Origin: an uncultured Burkholderiaceae bacterium
GTDB lineage: Bacteria > Pseudomonadota > Gammaproteobacteria > Burkholderiales > Burkholderiaceae
Assembly (NCBI GenBank): GCA_937871985.1
Contig: CALMPB010000026.1
Span: 1 to 14,111, forward strand
Length of the DNA stretch: 14,111 bases
Direction of reading: 5' to 3'
Each line of letters begins with the position of its first letter. Position 1 is the stretch's first letter. The notes under the pieces were generated by a model that was not told the origin of the DNA, did no database searches, and was given only the letters and a program-made list of their open reading frames with translations. Shown here in pieces: positions 7,103-14,111 of the stretch. Both the position numbers and the translations under genes were made by a program.

Positions 7103-7504
7103 TTAGATGCGACGACGCTTGGGCGGACGGCAGCCGTTATGCGGCACCGGCGTGATGTCTGCGATGCTGGAGATCTTGATCCCCAAGGCATTCAGCGCGC
7201 GCACGGACGATTCGCGGCCAGGGCCGGGGCCCTTGATGCGAACTTCGAGTGTTTTGATGCCATATTCCAGAGCCACACGGCCGGCCGATTCTGCCGCAAC
7301 CTGAGCTGCGAACGGAGTCGACTTGCGCGAACCCTTGAAACCCGCACCACCCGACGTCGCCCAGGACAACGCGTTGCCTTGACGGTCGGTGATCGTGATG
7401 ATTGTGTTGTTGAAGGACGCATGAACGTGCGCAATGCCGTCCGAAACGCTCTTCTTGATTTTCTTGCGTACGCGCGATGCGCCGCTGTTGGAAGCTTTCG
7501 CCAT
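7103..7504 (-). CDS. rpsK: 30S ribosomal protein S11
   Basis: A 133-aa protein of the small-subunit platform, near the mRNA exit and the S18/S21 region. The family core is clear: [19 protein letters not shown] near residue 27, [17 protein letters not shown] near 52, and the C-terminal [13 protein letters not shown]. The Asn123-Gly124 pair corresponds to the site known to form isoaspartate in E. coli S11. The ATG has GAGGA upstream. It lies 14 bp after rpsM and 11 bp before rpsD, inside the alpha-operon order rpsM-rpsK-rpsD-rpoA-rplQ. Confidence 0.99.
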   Translation of the reverse strand: MAKASNSGASRVRKKIKKSVSDGIAHVHASFNNTIITITDRQGNALSWATSGGAGFKGSRKSTPFAAQVAAESAGRVALEYGIKTLEVRIKGPGPGRESSVRALNALGIKISSIADITPVPHNGCRPPKRRRI

Positions 7505-7518
7505 CTTCTAGTCCTCGA

Positions 7519-7884
7519 TTATTTCTTCAGGGAAGCAGCAGCGCGGCGCGGTCCCTTGCGGGTGCGGGCGTTGGTACGAGTACGCTGGCCACGTACTGGC
7601 AGGCCACGCTTGTGGCGCATACCGCGGTACGTTCCCAAGTCGATCAAGCGCTTGATCGACAGTTGTACTTCGCGACGCAGATCACCTTCGACGGTGAACG
7701 AATTGACTTGTTCACGAATGCGCTCGAGCTCGGCGTCAGTCAGATCTTTCACTTTCTTGGAGTATTCGATGCCCGAGGCTTCGCAGATTTTGCGAGCGCG
7801 GGTGCGACCAATACCAAAAATAGCGGTAAGTCCGATTTCGGCGTGCTGATGCGGCGGAATATTGATGCCAGCAATACGGGCCAT
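7519..7884 (-). CDS. rpsM: 30S ribosomal protein S13
   Basis: A 121-aa small-subunit head protein that contacts the P-site tRNA and the large subunit. It starts [20 protein letters not shown] and has the helix-hairpin region [13 protein letters not shown] near 23-35. The basic C-terminal tail, [20 protein letters not shown], leads to the usual lysine end. The ATG is preceded by AAGGAA. It is 35 bp downstream of rpmJ. In E. coli the S4 repression pseudoknot lies before this gene. The short gap here leaves little room for a copy of that structure, and I could not identify one. Confidence 0.99.
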   Translation of the reverse strand: MARIAGINIPPHQHAEIGLTAIFGIGRTRARKICEASGIEYSKKVKDLTDAELERIREQVNSFTVEGDLRREVQLSIKRLIDLGTYRGMRHKRGLPVRGQRTRTNARTRKGPRRAAASLKK

Positions 7885-7919
7885 GACTGTTCCTTGTTAA
7901 ATCTGTTGCGTTTCGGCGC

Positions 7920-8033
7920 TTAGCCTTGACGCTGCTTGTGACGTGGGTCGGTGCAGATGACGCGTACCACGCCGTGACGTTTGATAATCTTGCAATTACG
8001 GCAGATCCGTTTTACCGATGCCATTACCTTCAT
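7920..8033 (-). CDS. rpmJ: 50S ribosomal protein L36 (zinc type)
   Basis: A 37-aa zinc-ribbon protein of the large subunit. It reads [14 protein letters not shown], then RHGVVRVIC, then [10 protein letters not shown]. Cys11, Cys14, Cys27 and His32 form the complete zinc site, so this is the C+ paralogue. The ATG at 8033 is preceded by AGGAG at a good distance and the TAA stop is at 7920-7922. It lies 32 bp after infA and 35 bp before rpsM. The infA-rpmJ-rpsM order is common in betaproteobacteria. Confidence 0.97.
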   Translation of the reverse strand: MKVMASVKRICRNCKIIKRHGVVRVICTDPRHKQRQG

Positions 8034-8065
8034 GGTTGACTCCTAGTTTCCTTTAGCCGGGCCGC

Positions 8066-8284
8066 TTATTTAGAGCGGAATACAATTCTGGCACGCGACA
8101 GGTCGTAGGGCGTGAGTTCCACTGTGACCTTGTCACCCGGCAGAATCCGGATGTAATGCATGCGCATCTTGCCCGAAATATGGCCCAGTACCACATGACC
8201 GTTTTCAAGCTTGACGCGGAAAGTTGCGTTGGGCAGGTTCTCGAGAACCTCGCCTTGCATTTGTATGACGTCGTCTTTTGCCAT
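8066..8284 (-). CDS. infA: Translation initiation factor IF-1
   Basis: A 72-aa single S1/OB-fold protein that occupies the ribosomal A site during initiation. The sequence [20 protein letters not shown], then [20 protein letters not shown], then [12 protein letters not shown] is typical from end to end. It sits 11 bp after secY, with the weak purine-rich leader TAAGAAGAAAAGAT in which the secY stop is embedded. Its placement inside the ribosomal block between secY and rpmJ differs from E. coli, where infA is elsewhere, but is usual in Burkholderiales. A second infA copy elsewhere is common in this group and cannot be judged from here. Confidence 0.98.
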   Translation of the reverse strand: MAKDDVIQMQGEVLENLPNATFRVKLENGHVVLGHISGKMRMHYIRILPGDKVTVELTPYDLSRARIVFRSK

Positions 8285-8295
8285 ATCTTTTCTTC

Positions 8296-9621
8296 TTACC
8301 GCGTAGGTAGCCCCACTCCCTTGAAGTTCGCCTTCTTGAGCAGTGAATCATACTGATGGGACATCATGTAGGCCTGGGCCTGCGCCATGAAGTCCATGGT
8401 CACCACCACGATAATCAACAACGAGGTACCACCGAAGTAAAACGGCACGTTCCAGCGCATCTGCATGAACTCGGGCAAAAGACATACCAGGGTTACATAG
8501 ATGGCCCCGGACAGGGTCAGGCGCATAAGGATTTTGTCGATATAGCGCGAGGTTTGTTCGCCCGGGCGGATGCCTGGAATGAAGGCGCCGCTTTTCTTCA
8601 GGTTGTCTGCGGTTTCACGGCTGTTGAAAACCAGGGCCGTATAGAAAAAGCAGAAGAAAATGATTAAAGCCGAAAACAACGTTACGTAAAGAGGCTGATG
8701 GGGCGCGAGCGCCGCAGCCAGGTCGCCGAGCCAGCGCATGTGCGGGTTGCTGGAGAACCAGCTCGTCACCGTGGCGGGCAGCAAGATGATGGACGAAGCG
8801 AAAATGGGCGGAATGACGCCGGACATGTTCAGCTTCAGGGGCAGATGCGAACTTTGCCCGCCGTAAATCTTGTTACCCACCTGGCGCTTGGCGTAATTGA
8901 CCGTAATACGGCGTTGGCCGCGTTCGACGAACACCACGAAATACGTAACGGCAACCACCAGCACCAGGATGAACAGCGCCGACAGCACGGACATGGAATC
9001 GGTACGCACCAGATCCAGCATGCCGGTGAGGGCGTTTGGCAACCCGGCGACGATACCGGCGAAGATCAGGATGGAAATGCCGTTGCCCAGGCCGCGTTCG
9101 GTGATTTGCTCGCCCAGCCACATGACGAACATGGTGCCGGTAAGCAGCGTAACCACCGTGGTAAAGCGGAACAACATGCCCGGGTCGATGACCAGCCCCG
9201 GCTGCGACTCGAGCGCGACCGAAATGCCGACCGCCTGAACCAGCGCCAGAAACACCGTGCCGTAGCGCGTGTATTGCGTGATCTTGCGTCGTCCCGATTC
9301 GCCTTCCTTCTTGATGGCTTCAAGGGAAGGCACCACCACCGCCATCAACTGCATGATGATGGACGCGGAGATGTACGGCATGATGCCGAGGGCGAACACC
9401 GAGAACCGCTCGAGCGCGCCACCCGAAAACATGTTGAACAAGCCGAGAATGCCGCCCTGGTTATGCTGGAACATATCGGCCAGCGCGTCGGGATTGATGC
9501 CCGGCACGGGGATATGCGTTCCCAGCCTATAGACCACCAGGGCGAGGATCAGGAACACGACACGGCGCTTGAGATCGCCGTACCGGGCACCCGATTTACT
9601 CTGAACCTGAGCTTTAGCCAC
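8296..9621 (-). CDS. secY: Protein translocase channel subunit SecY
   Basis: A 441-aa channel of the SecYEG translocon, with ten membrane helices from about residue 20 to 425. Signatures include [14 protein letters not shown] (31-44), the plug/TM2 region [25 protein letters not shown] (67-91) and [14 protein letters not shown] (177-190). The cytoplasmic C5 loop [13 protein letters not shown] (351-363) binds SecA and ribosomes, and [11 protein letters not shown] lies near the C-terminus. It starts with GTG at 9621, where TAAGGGG supplies both the rplO stop and the ribosome binding site. The position after rplO is the standard one in the spc operon and couples export capacity to ribosome synthesis. 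Confidence 0.98.
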   Translation of the reverse strand: MAKAQVQSKSGARYGDLKRRVVFLILALVVYRLGTHIPVPGINPDALADMFQHNQGGILGLFNMFSGGALERFSVFALGIMPYISASIIMQLMAVVVPSLEAIKKEGESGRRKITQYTRYGTVFLALVQAVGISVALESQPGLVIDPGMLFRFTTVVTLLTGTMFVMWLGEQITERGLGNGISILIFAGIVAGLPNALTGMLDLVRTDSMSVLSALFILVLVVAVTYFVVFVERGQRRITVNYAKRQVGNKIYGGQSSHLPLKLNMSGVIPPIFASSIILLPATVTSWFSSNPHMRWLGDLAAALAPHQPLYVTLFSALIIFFCFFYTALVFNSRETADNLKKSGAFIPGIRPGEQTSRYIDKILMRLTLSGAIYVTLVCLLPEFMQMRWNVPFYFGGTSLLIIVVVTMDFMAQAQAYMMSHQYDSLLKKANFKGVGLPTR

Positions 9622-9630
9622 CGTGACCCC

Positions 9631-10071
9631 TTAAGCCAGCGAGCCGCCGGCCGCTTCGATTGCTGCGCGGGCGCCGGCCGTAGCCGTCAGACCCTTCAGG
9701 ACGACCTTGCGCGACAGTTCGCCGGACTTGATGACCTTGGCGTAACGCACTTGCTGGCCAACGACGCCGGCTTGCTTCAGGACTTGCACGTCGACTTCGT
9801 CGACAGGCAGGCGCTGCAGGTCGGACAGGCGGACTTCAGCGTACAGATGCTGGCCCAGCGGCGTGAAGCCGCGCTTGGGCAGACGGCGGTACAAAGGCAT
9901 TTGACCGCCCTCGAAGCCGACTTTATGGAAGCCGCCCGAACGCGATTTTTGACCCTTGTGGCCGCGGCCGGCGGTCTTGCCAAGGCCCGAACCAATACCG
10001 CGACCGACGCGGCGCTTGGCGTGCTTGCTACCGGGCGCTGGGGCCAGGGTATTCAATTGAGTTTCTGACAT
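9631..10071 (-). CDS. rplO: 50S ribosomal protein L15
   Basis: A 146-aa late-assembly large-subunit protein. The N-terminal extension is rich in Gly, Lys and Arg ([19 protein letters not shown], then HKGQKSRSG), followed by [17 protein letters not shown] near 53-69. The globular C-terminal part includes [21 protein letters not shown]. Length is normal. The ATG is preceded by TAAAGGA, in which TAA is the rpmD stop codon, so translation is probably coupled. It lies 9 bp before secY. Confidence 0.98.
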   Translation of the reverse strand: MSETQLNTLAPAPGSKHAKRRVGRGIGSGLGKTAGRGHKGQKSRSGGFHKVGFEGGQMPLYRRLPKRGFTPLGQHLYAEVRLSDLQRLPVDEVDVQVLKQAGVVGQQVRYAKVIKSGELSRKVVLKGLTATAGARAAIEAAGGSLA

Positions 10072-10081
10072 GCCGATTCCT

Positions 10082-10270
10082 TTAGGCTTCCGAAACGGCG
10101 ACCAGATAATCCACCTTGCGGATCATCCCACGCACTTCGGGAGTATCGACCAACACGCTGCTGCTGTTCAGCTTGCGCAGGCCCAGGCCACGAACGGTGT
10201 CGCGGTGGGATTGCTTGGTGCCGATTACAGAGCGCACGAGGGTTACTTTGATTTGCTTCTGTGCAGTCAT
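10082..10270 (-). CDS. rpmD: 50S ribosomal protein L30
   Basis: A 62-aa small large-subunit protein with the L30 pattern: [32 protein letters not shown] spans most of the N-terminal half, followed by [19 protein letters not shown]. Length is in the normal 58-62 range. The gene starts 3 bp after the rpsE stop codon. The ribosome binding site GGGGTAAG overlaps the end of rpsE and its stop codon. It lies between rpsE and rplO, as in most proteobacterial spc operons. Confidence 0.97.
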   Translation of the reverse strand: MTAQKQIKVTLVRSVIGTKQSHRDTVRGLGLRKLNSSSVLVDTPEVRGMIRKVDYLVAVSEA

Positions 10271-10273
10271 GAC

Positions 10274-10795
10274 TTACCCCAGAATTTCTTCGACCGTCTT
10301 GCCGCGTTTGGCGGCAATTTCGGAAGGAGTCGAGCAGGCACGCAAGCCGTTCAGCGTTGCACGCACCATGTTGTAGGGATTGCTGGAGCCAAGGCTCTTT
10401 GCCACTACGTTGCGCACGCCCATCACTTCGAAAATGGCGCGCATCGGGCCGCCGGCGATGACGCCGGTACCTTCCGCCGCCGGCGAAATGAGGACGGTGG
10501 AAGCGCCATGCTTGCCCACGACCGTGTGATGCAGGGTGCCGTTTTTAAGGGCGACCTTGTGCAAGCCGCGGCGTGCCTGTTCCATTGCTTTTTGAACGGC
10601 GACGGGCACTTCACGGGCTTTACCTTTGCCCATGCCGATGCGGCCATCGCCATCACCCACCACGGTCAGCGCCGCAAAGCTCATGGTGCGACCACCCTTG
10701 ACCACTTTGCTGACGCGATTGACCGCGATCATTTTTTCACGCAAGCCGTCGTCGTTTTCCTTCTCGGCGGCGTGCTTACCTTGTGCTTTAGCCAT
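10274..10795 (-). CDS. rpsE: 30S ribosomal protein S5
   Basis: A 173-aa protein at the mRNA entry channel that influences decoding accuracy. The double-stranded RNA-binding-like N-terminal domain includes the loop [13 protein letters not shown] (28-40), where spectinomycin-resistance changes map in E. coli; nothing there looks like a known resistance deletion. It continues with [23 protein letters not shown], then the C-terminal [23 protein letters not shown]. The ATG has GAGGAA upstream, 15 bp after rplR. Length is close to the E. coli protein. Confidence 0.99.
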   Translation of the reverse strand: MAKAQGKHAAEKENDDGLREKMIAVNRVSKVVKGGRTMSFAALTVVGDGDGRIGMGKGKAREVPVAVQKAMEQARRGLHKVALKNGTLHHTVVGKHGASTVLISPAAEGTGVIAGGPMRAIFEVMGVRNVVAKSLGSSNPYNMVRATLNGLRACSTPSEIAAKRGKTVEEILG

Positions 10796-10810
10796 TTGAC
10801 GATTCCTCGC

Positions 10811-11176
10811 TTAGAATTTCAAGCCGGCTTCACGCGCGGCATCGGCCAGCGCTTTCACGCGGCCATGGTAACGGAAGCCCGAGCGGTCAAAGGCAACCAC
10901 TTCGATACCGGCAGCCTTTGCCTTTTCGGCAACGCGCTTTCCGATAATGCCAGCGGCAGCGGCATTGCCGCCATTGGCTTTCTGGCTGGCGAGCTCTTTG
11001 CGAACTTCGGGCTCGAGCGTGGAAGCGCTGATGAGCACGCGGTCGCCTTCCGGCGAAATGATGTTGGCGTAGATATGCAGATTCGAGCGGAAAATCGAGA
11101 GGCGATGCAAACGCAACTCGGTGATTTTCCGGCGGGTCGGAACCGCACGACGCAAACGGGATACTTTCTTGTCCAT
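10811..11176 (-). CDS. rplR: 50S ribosomal protein L18
   Basis: A 121-aa 5S rRNA-binding protein that works with L5 to dock 5S rRNA into the large subunit. The basic N-terminus ([16 protein letters not shown]) leads to [20 protein letters not shown]. Further signatures are [19 protein letters not shown] near 68-86 and the conserved end [26 protein letters not shown]. It is slightly longer than the E. coli protein. AAGGAC precedes the ATG, and it follows rplF by 21 bp. Confidence 0.98.
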   Translation of the reverse strand: MDKKVSRLRRAVPTRRKITELRLHRLSIFRSNLHIYANIISPEGDRVLISASTLEPEVRKELASQKANGGNAAAAGIIGKRVAEKAKAAGIEVVAFDRSGFRYHGRVKALADAAREAGLKF

Positions 11177-11197
11177 GATTCGTCCTTGTCTGTGCGC

Positions 11198-11731
11198 TTA
11201 TTTCTTCTTGGTTTCTTTGATGGTGACTTGCTCATCGGCGTAACGCACACCCTTGCCCTTGTAGGGTTCGGGTTCGCGGTAGGCGCGAATGTTTGCAGCC
11301 ACCTGGCCAACAGCCTGCTTGTCCGAACCCTTGACCACGATTTCAGTCTGGGTGGGGCATTCGATTTTGATGCCGGCGGGCACCGTGTGCAGGATGTCGT
11401 GCGAGTAACCAAGTTGCAGCTTCAGCGCGTCGCCCTGAATCTGAGCGCGGAAACCCACGCCGACCAGAGTAAGCTTGCGCTCGAAACCTTTGCTGACGCC
11501 GGTAACCATGTTGTGAACCAGCGCGCGCATCGTCCCCGACATGGCCTTGGCCTGGCGGGAGTCGTTGGCGACCTTGAATGTCAGTTGACCGTCTTCCTGA
11601 GCGATCGCGACGTCGCCCGTGAGGGCTTGGGTCAGCGAACCCAGGGGGCCCTTGACAACGATTTGGTCGTCGTTGATGGTTGCCTCAACGCCCTTGGGCA
11701 GCGCAACCGGGTATTTTGCTATACGTGACAT
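11198..11731 (-). CDS. rplF: 50S ribosomal protein L6
   Basis: A 177-aa large-subunit protein near the factor-binding region. It begins [19 protein letters not shown] and has two homologous L6 folds. The second carries the family signature in [17 protein letters not shown], close to a Lys-rich C-terminus. The frame is open 48 bp further upstream into rpsH. The ATG at 11731 has the strong site TAAGGAGA, in which TAA is the rpsH stop, and it gives the family-standard N-terminus. It lies 10 bp after rpsH. Confidence 0.98.
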   Translation of the reverse strand: MSRIAKYPVALPKGVEATINDDQIVVKGPLGSLTQALTGDVAIAQEDGQLTFKVANDSRQAKAMSGTMRALVHNMVTGVSKGFERKLTLVGVGFRAQIQGDALKLQLGYSHDILHTVPAGIKIECPTQTEIVVKGSDKQAVGQVAANIRAYREPEPYKGKGVRYADEQVTIKETKKK

Positions 11732-11741
11732 ATGGTTCTCC

Positions 11742-12137
11742 TTATGCGACGTAGCAAAGAACTTCGCCACCCACGCCATTGGCGCGAGCCTTGCGATCGG
11801 TCATGACACCGCGCGGAGTCGACACGATGGCCACGCCCAAACCATTCATGACTTGAGGAATGGTTTTGCTGCCTTTGTAAATACGCAGCCCAGGGCGCGA
11901 AACGCGGTCGATACGCTCGATGACCGGACGGCCGGCGTAGTACTTGAGTGTGATCTCGAGGACAGGCTTGGCCTTGTCGCCCGTGATCTGGAAACTGTCG
12001 ATATAGCCTTCGTCTTTCAGCACGGCAGCAATGGCTACCTTAAGCTTCGAGGAGGGCATGCTGACCGACGTCTTGTTGACCTGTTGCGCATTGCGAACGC
12101 GGGTCAACATGTCGGCGATGGGATCGCTCATGCTCAT
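11742..12137 (-). CDS. rpsH: 30S ribosomal protein S8
   Basis: A 131-aa protein that binds 16S helix 21. In E. coli it represses the spc operon by binding a mimic of that helix near the rplE start. It begins [18 protein letters not shown] and ends with [13 protein letters not shown] [27 protein letters not shown]. The first ATG (12137) is favoured over the one 6 bp later because AGGAG is 8 nt away. TAGGAGA holds the TAG stop of rpsN, the only amber stop in the ribosomal block. I did not recognise an obvious S8 site at the rplX-rplE junction. Confidence 0.98.
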   Translation of the reverse strand: MSMSDPIADMLTRVRNAQQVNKTSVSMPSSKLKVAIAAVLKDEGYIDSFQITGDKAKPVLEITLKYYAGRPVIERIDRVSRPGLRIYKGSKTIPQVMNGLGVAIVSTPRGVMTDRKARANGVGGEVLCYVA

Positions 12138-12148
12138 GTGTGTTTCTC

Positions 12149-12454
12149 CTACCAGCTAGCTTTGGTCATGCCCGGGATCTCGCCACGCATCGCCATTTCG
12201 CGAAGTTTGTGACGAGTTAAACCGAACTTGCTGTAAACGCCGCGCGGACGGCCGGTGACAACGCAACGGTTGCGTTGACGAGTCGGGTTGGCATTGCGCG
12301 GCAGTTGTTGCAGTTGCAAACGGGCCTGGTAGCGTTCTTCGTCGGTCTTGGATTGATCGTCGATGATCGCCTTCAGAGCGGCACGTTTGGCGGCAAATTT
12401 TTCTGCCAGCTTGGCGCGTTTGATGTCGCGATTAATGAGTGAAAGTTTAGCCAC
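12149..12454 (-). CDS. rpsN: 30S ribosomal protein S14 (zinc-free type)
   Basis: A 101-aa protein of the small-subunit head. It is the long C-minus form: the single Cys in [19 protein letters not shown] replaces the two CxxC knuckles of the short zinc form. It begins [16 protein letters not shown] and ends [11 protein letters not shown]. It starts with GTG at 12454. TAAGGGGC, which includes the rplE stop, provides the ribosome binding site 7 nt upstream. An ATG 5 bp upstream is out of frame and would be a decoy for automated start calling. Confidence 0.97.
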   Translation of the reverse strand: MAKLSLINRDIKRAKLAEKFAAKRAALKAIIDDQSKTDEERYQARLQLQQLPRNANPTRQRNRCVVTGRPRGVYSKFGLTRHKLREMAMRGEIPGMTKASW

Positions 12455-12465
12455 GTCATCGCCCC

Positions 12466-13005
12466 TTAATTGCGGAACGGGAAGCTGAAGGCTGTAAGCA
12501 GCGCTTTGGCTTCGTCGTCGGTCTTGGCAGTGGTGGTGATGCTGATGTTCAGACCACGGACTGCGTCGATTTTGTCGTATTCGATTTCGGGGAAAATGAT
12601 TTGCTCTTTAACCCCGACGTTGTAGTTGCCCCGTCCGTCGAACGCGCGGCCCGAAATACCACGGAAGTCGCGGACACGCGGCAGAGCCACGGAAACCAGG
12701 CGATCCAGGAATTCGTACATGCGTTGGCCACGCAGCGTGACCATGCAACCGATGGGATAGTCTTCGCGGATCTTGAAACCCGCGATAGCCTTGCGGGTTT
12801 TGGTGACCACGGGCTTTTGGCCTGCAATCTTGGTCAGGTCGGACACAGCGTGCTCGATGACCTTTTTGTCGGCAACCGCTTCGGACACACCCATGTTGAG
12901 CGTGATCTTGGTGATGCGGGGCACTTCCATGATGCTTTTGTAGCCAAATTTGGCTTGCAGGTCGGCCACGACCTTGCTGCGGTAAAACTCTTGTAAACGA
13001 GCCAT
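12466..13005 (-). CDS. rplE: 50S ribosomal protein L5
   Basis: A 179-aa protein that binds 5S rRNA and contacts the P-site tRNA and S13. Signatures include [19 protein letters not shown] near 26-44, [20 protein letters not shown] near 62-81, and [35 protein letters not shown] in the C-terminal half. Length equals the E. coli protein. TAAGGGGC, containing the rplX stop, is its ribosome binding site. The gap is 12 bp. Confidence 0.99.
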   Translation of the reverse strand: MARLQEFYRSKVVADLQAKFGYKSIMEVPRITKITLNMGVSEAVADKKVIEHAVSDLTKIAGQKPVVTKTRKAIAGFKIREDYPIGCMVTLRGQRMYEFLDRLVSVALPRVRDFRGISGRAFDGRGNYNVGVKEQIIFPEIEYDKIDAVRGLNISITTTAKTDDEAKALLTAFSFPFRN

Positions 13006-13017
13006 GTTGTTCGCCCC

Positions 13018-13338
13018 TTAAGCCTTAGCGCCAACGACGGCGCCGCTGGAACGAAATACACGAACTTTGCGGCCGTCGACTTCTTTAACGCCCACGCGAT
13101 CGGCCTTGCCGGTCTCGGGGTTGAAGATCGCCACATTGGAAATGTGGATAGGCATGGTTTTGTCGATGATGCCGCCTTGCGAGCCGGCCATTGGGTTCGG
13201 CTTGACATGCTTTTTGACGACGTTGATGCCTTCGACCAGCACGTGGTCGGCGTCGACGCGTTGCAGCACGGTGCCGCGGCGGGTTTTGTCGCGACCGGTC
13301 AATACGATGACTTCGTCGCCTTTACGGATTTTTTCCAT
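13018..13338 (-). CDS. rplX: 50S ribosomal protein L24
   Basis: A 106-aa early-assembly protein near the exit tunnel. The KOW motif region is [22 protein letters not shown] (3-24), followed by [15 protein letters not shown] and the conserved [29 protein letters not shown], including the rplN stop, lies just before the ATG, with a 9-bp gap. Length is about that of E. coli L24. Confidence 0.98.
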   Translation of the reverse strand: MEKIRKGDEVIVLTGRDKTRRGTVLQRVDADHVLVEGINVVKKHVKPNPMAGSQGGIIDKTMPIHISNVAIFNPETGKADRVGVKEVDGRKVRVFRSSGAVVGAKA

Positions 13339-13347
13339 GGTGGCTCC

Positions 13348-13716
13348 TTACAGCACTTCCGGGGCCAAGGATACGATCTTCATGAACTTTTCCGTACGCA
13401 GTTCGCGCGTGACGGGTCCGAAGATGCGGGTACCGATGGGTTCCAGTTTGGCGTTGAGCAGCACAGCGGCATTGCCGCCGAACTTGATCAGCGAACCGTC
13501 TTTGCGGCGCACGCCCTTAGCGGTACGAACCACTACAGCGTTGTAAATTTCGCCCTTTTTAACGCGCCCGCGCGGAGCCGCATCCTTGACGCTAACCTTG
13601 ATAACGTCACCGATTGCGGCATAACGGCGCTTCGAGCCGCCCAGCACCTTGATGCACATAACGGAACGTGCACCGGTGTTGTCGGCCACGTCCAGCGTGG
13701 TCTGCATTTGTATCAT
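13348..13716 (-). CDS. rplN: 50S ribosomal protein L14
   Basis: A 122-aa subunit-interface protein and the first gene of the spc-type block. It starts [33 protein letters not shown] and continues [21 protein letters not shown], then [28 protein letters not shown]. All of these are family signatures. AGGAAAAA precedes the ATG. The gene normally upstream, rpsQ (S17), is absent for at least 395 bp, so rplN is served by its own promoter and leader here. Confidence 0.99.
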   Translation of the reverse strand: MIQMQTTLDVADNTGARSVMCIKVLGGSKRRYAAIGDVIKVSVKDAAPRGRVKKGEIYNAVVVRTAKGVRRKDGSLIKFGGNAAVLLNAKLEPIGTRIFGPVTRELRTEKFMKIVSLAPEVL

Positions 13717-13965
13717 GATTTTTCCTGTTCCAACTTAGCCACGTTGCCTATAAGCCCTTGAAAAGCCTATAAATTCGCGCGACCAGTTTTGGTCCCGTCA
13801 GGCTCGAACAGACGACGCCTGTCGAACCCTGGGTTGAAATCTTGCTATTAACATCTGCCATTGGCGCCACTGCTATTTCTAGCCGCCAGCTGCCTTTGGC
13901 TGCTTTTGCCGGCCCGCGCCTATGTACGCATACGCAGTATCGTACATGGCACTTTTGCTAGCAAG
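13717..13965 (-). promoter_or_regulatory. Putative structured leader of the rplN operon
   Basis: This is the untranslated stretch between the predicted transcription start (about 13965) and rplN. In transcription order it holds four stems: the strong hairpin at 13922-13947; GCTA-GAAA-TAGC with a GNRA tetraloop at 13872-13883; an imperfect hairpin at 13799-13831 closed by CAGG/CCTG and ACAG/CTGT; and GACCA-AAAC-TGGTC at 13781-13794. Two direct copies of GCCTATAA (plus-strand orientation) lie at 13746-13753 and 13765-13772. No family in my knowledge matches. The amount of pairing suggests a regulatory leader, but that is inference. Confidence 0.45.
13922..13947. repeat. Near-perfect palindrome at the start of the rplN leader
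   Basis: ATGTACG (13922-13928) pairs with CGTACAT (13941-13947), and after one bulged base 13930-13933 pairs with 13937-13940, leaving a 3-nt loop. That is 11 bp of stem in 26 nt. It lies about 18-43 nt after the predicted transcription start. It could therefore act as an RNA hairpin or as a DNA operator for a dimeric repressor. Confidence 0.6.
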
Positions 13966-13971
13966 TCTTGC

Positions 13972-14000
13972 ATCATAGCGTCTTTCCTGCAAGATTGCAA
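13972..14000 (-). promoter_or_regulatory. Sigma70-type promoter for the rplN operon
   Basis: On the minus strand TTGCAA (13995-14000) and TATGAT (13972-13977) are separated by exactly 17 bp. The -35 matches the consensus at 4 of 6 positions and the -10 at 5 of 6. It points at rplN, and the expected start is near 13965. It is the best promoter-like sequence in the window, and no competing candidate was seen nearer to rplN. Confidence 0.65.
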
Positions 14001-14111
14001 GAACTGCGTTGCAAAACTGTCGTCTACGAGGGCGAAGTGGCCCACCACGACTCCATCGGCGCAGACAGCACCATCGGCCCCGGCGGGCGGCAGATGATCA
14101 ACCGGCACGCG
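13998..14111 (+). pseudogene. Pirin-family fragment, 5'-truncated, running off the window
   Basis: The plus-strand frame from 13998 to the end is open. Its stretch YEGEVAHHDSIG (from 14025) followed by a spaced I-G-P-G matches the interior pattern of pirins (H-x-D-S-x-G-x4-I-x-P-G) in the bicupin superfamily. Third codon positions are almost all G or C from about 14019 onward, as expected of real coding DNA in this genome. The roughly 55 residues that normally precede this part, including the HxH metal ligands, are absent: the frame is closed by a stop at 13959-13961, and the rplN promoter occupies the space. After the P-G the match fades (the usual tryptophan after Gln is missing). It may be a decayed remnant or the start of an unusual truncated protein. 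Confidence 0.45.

Noticed and set aside
10070..11728. Very long plus-strand open frame antisense to rpmD, rpsE, rplR and rplF
   Set aside because: Its length follows from the base composition of the minus-strand ribosomal genes. It has no plausible family signature and overlaps several certain genes.
12985..13030. E. coli-type S8 repressor site at the rplX-rplE junction
   Set aside because: I looked for a 16S helix-21-like bulged stem and could not identify one by eye. A covariance-model search would be needed to exclude it.
13799..13831. tRNA-like GGTTCGA motif in the rplN leader
   Set aside because: No acceptor stem, D arm or anticodon arm can be built around it. It belongs to an imperfect hairpin.
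13879..13947. Possible 22-residue leader peptide starting MYDTAYAY on the minus strand before rplN
   Set aside because: It has no Shine-Dalgarno sequence and its start lies inside the strong palindrome, so initiation is unlikely. No regulatory codon run is present.
13861..14097. Plus-strand 78-codon frame with a hydrophobic, signal-like N-terminus
   Set aside because: It starts at TTG without a ribosome binding site, lies antisense to the rplN leader and promoter, and its 3' half is out of frame with the better-supported pirin-like frame.

Overview
The window is a GC-rich chromosomal segment from a betaproteobacterium. The best fit is Burkholderiales, probably Alcaligenaceae (the Bordetella/Achromobacter/Pusillimonas neighbourhood). 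This rests on gene order, r-protein sizes, a zinc-free S14 beside a zinc-type L36, and infA lying between secY and rpmJ. The placement is inference; no database comparison was possible.

Left part (1-4787). Positions 75-200 hold an array of about six degenerate direct repeats with a 22-bp period. It ends at the stop codon of dsbD, a minus-strand gene for a transmembrane thiol-disulfide reductant exporter. cutA lies directly upstream of dsbD on the same strand, and a 12-bp inverted repeat with an alternative pairing partner sits just before the dsbD ribosome binding site. Divergent from cutA is a plus-strand gene for a 7TM-DISM diguanylate cyclase. It has an intact GGEEF active site and a canonical RxxD inhibitory site, and probably starts at a TTG codon.

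Right part (4788-13716). This is a continuous minus-strand ribosomal block equivalent to the E. coli spc and alpha operons. In transcription order it reads rplN, rplX, rplE, rpsN, rpsH, rplF, rplR, rpsE, rpmD, rplO, secY, infA, rpmJ, rpsM, rpsK, rpsD, rpoA, rplQ. It ends at a clear intrinsic terminator at 4702-4741. Most junctions are very tight, and at many of them the upstream stop codon is fused to the downstream Shine-Dalgarno sequence. The two exceptions are the rpsD-rpoA gap (157 bp) and the rpoA-rplQ gap (143 bp). Both carry several hairpins.

Right edge (13717-14111). The gene normally found before rplN, rpsQ, is absent for at least 395 bp. In its place are a good sigma70-type promoter (13972-14000) pointing at rplN, a roughly 250-nt leader rich in hairpins, and a plus-strand reading frame running off the window that resembles the interior of a pirin (cupin) protein without its N-terminal part. 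The S10-spc linkage is therefore broken here, and the spc operon appears to have its own promoter and structured leader.

Together the genes cover translation, RNA polymerase assembly and protein export (right block), periplasmic redox and metal homeostasis (dsbD, cutA), and c-di-GMP signalling. I found no defence, phage, IS or CRISPR system. The most unusual material is non-coding: the 22-bp repeats, the rplN leader, the dsbD leader and the hairpins flanking rpoA.
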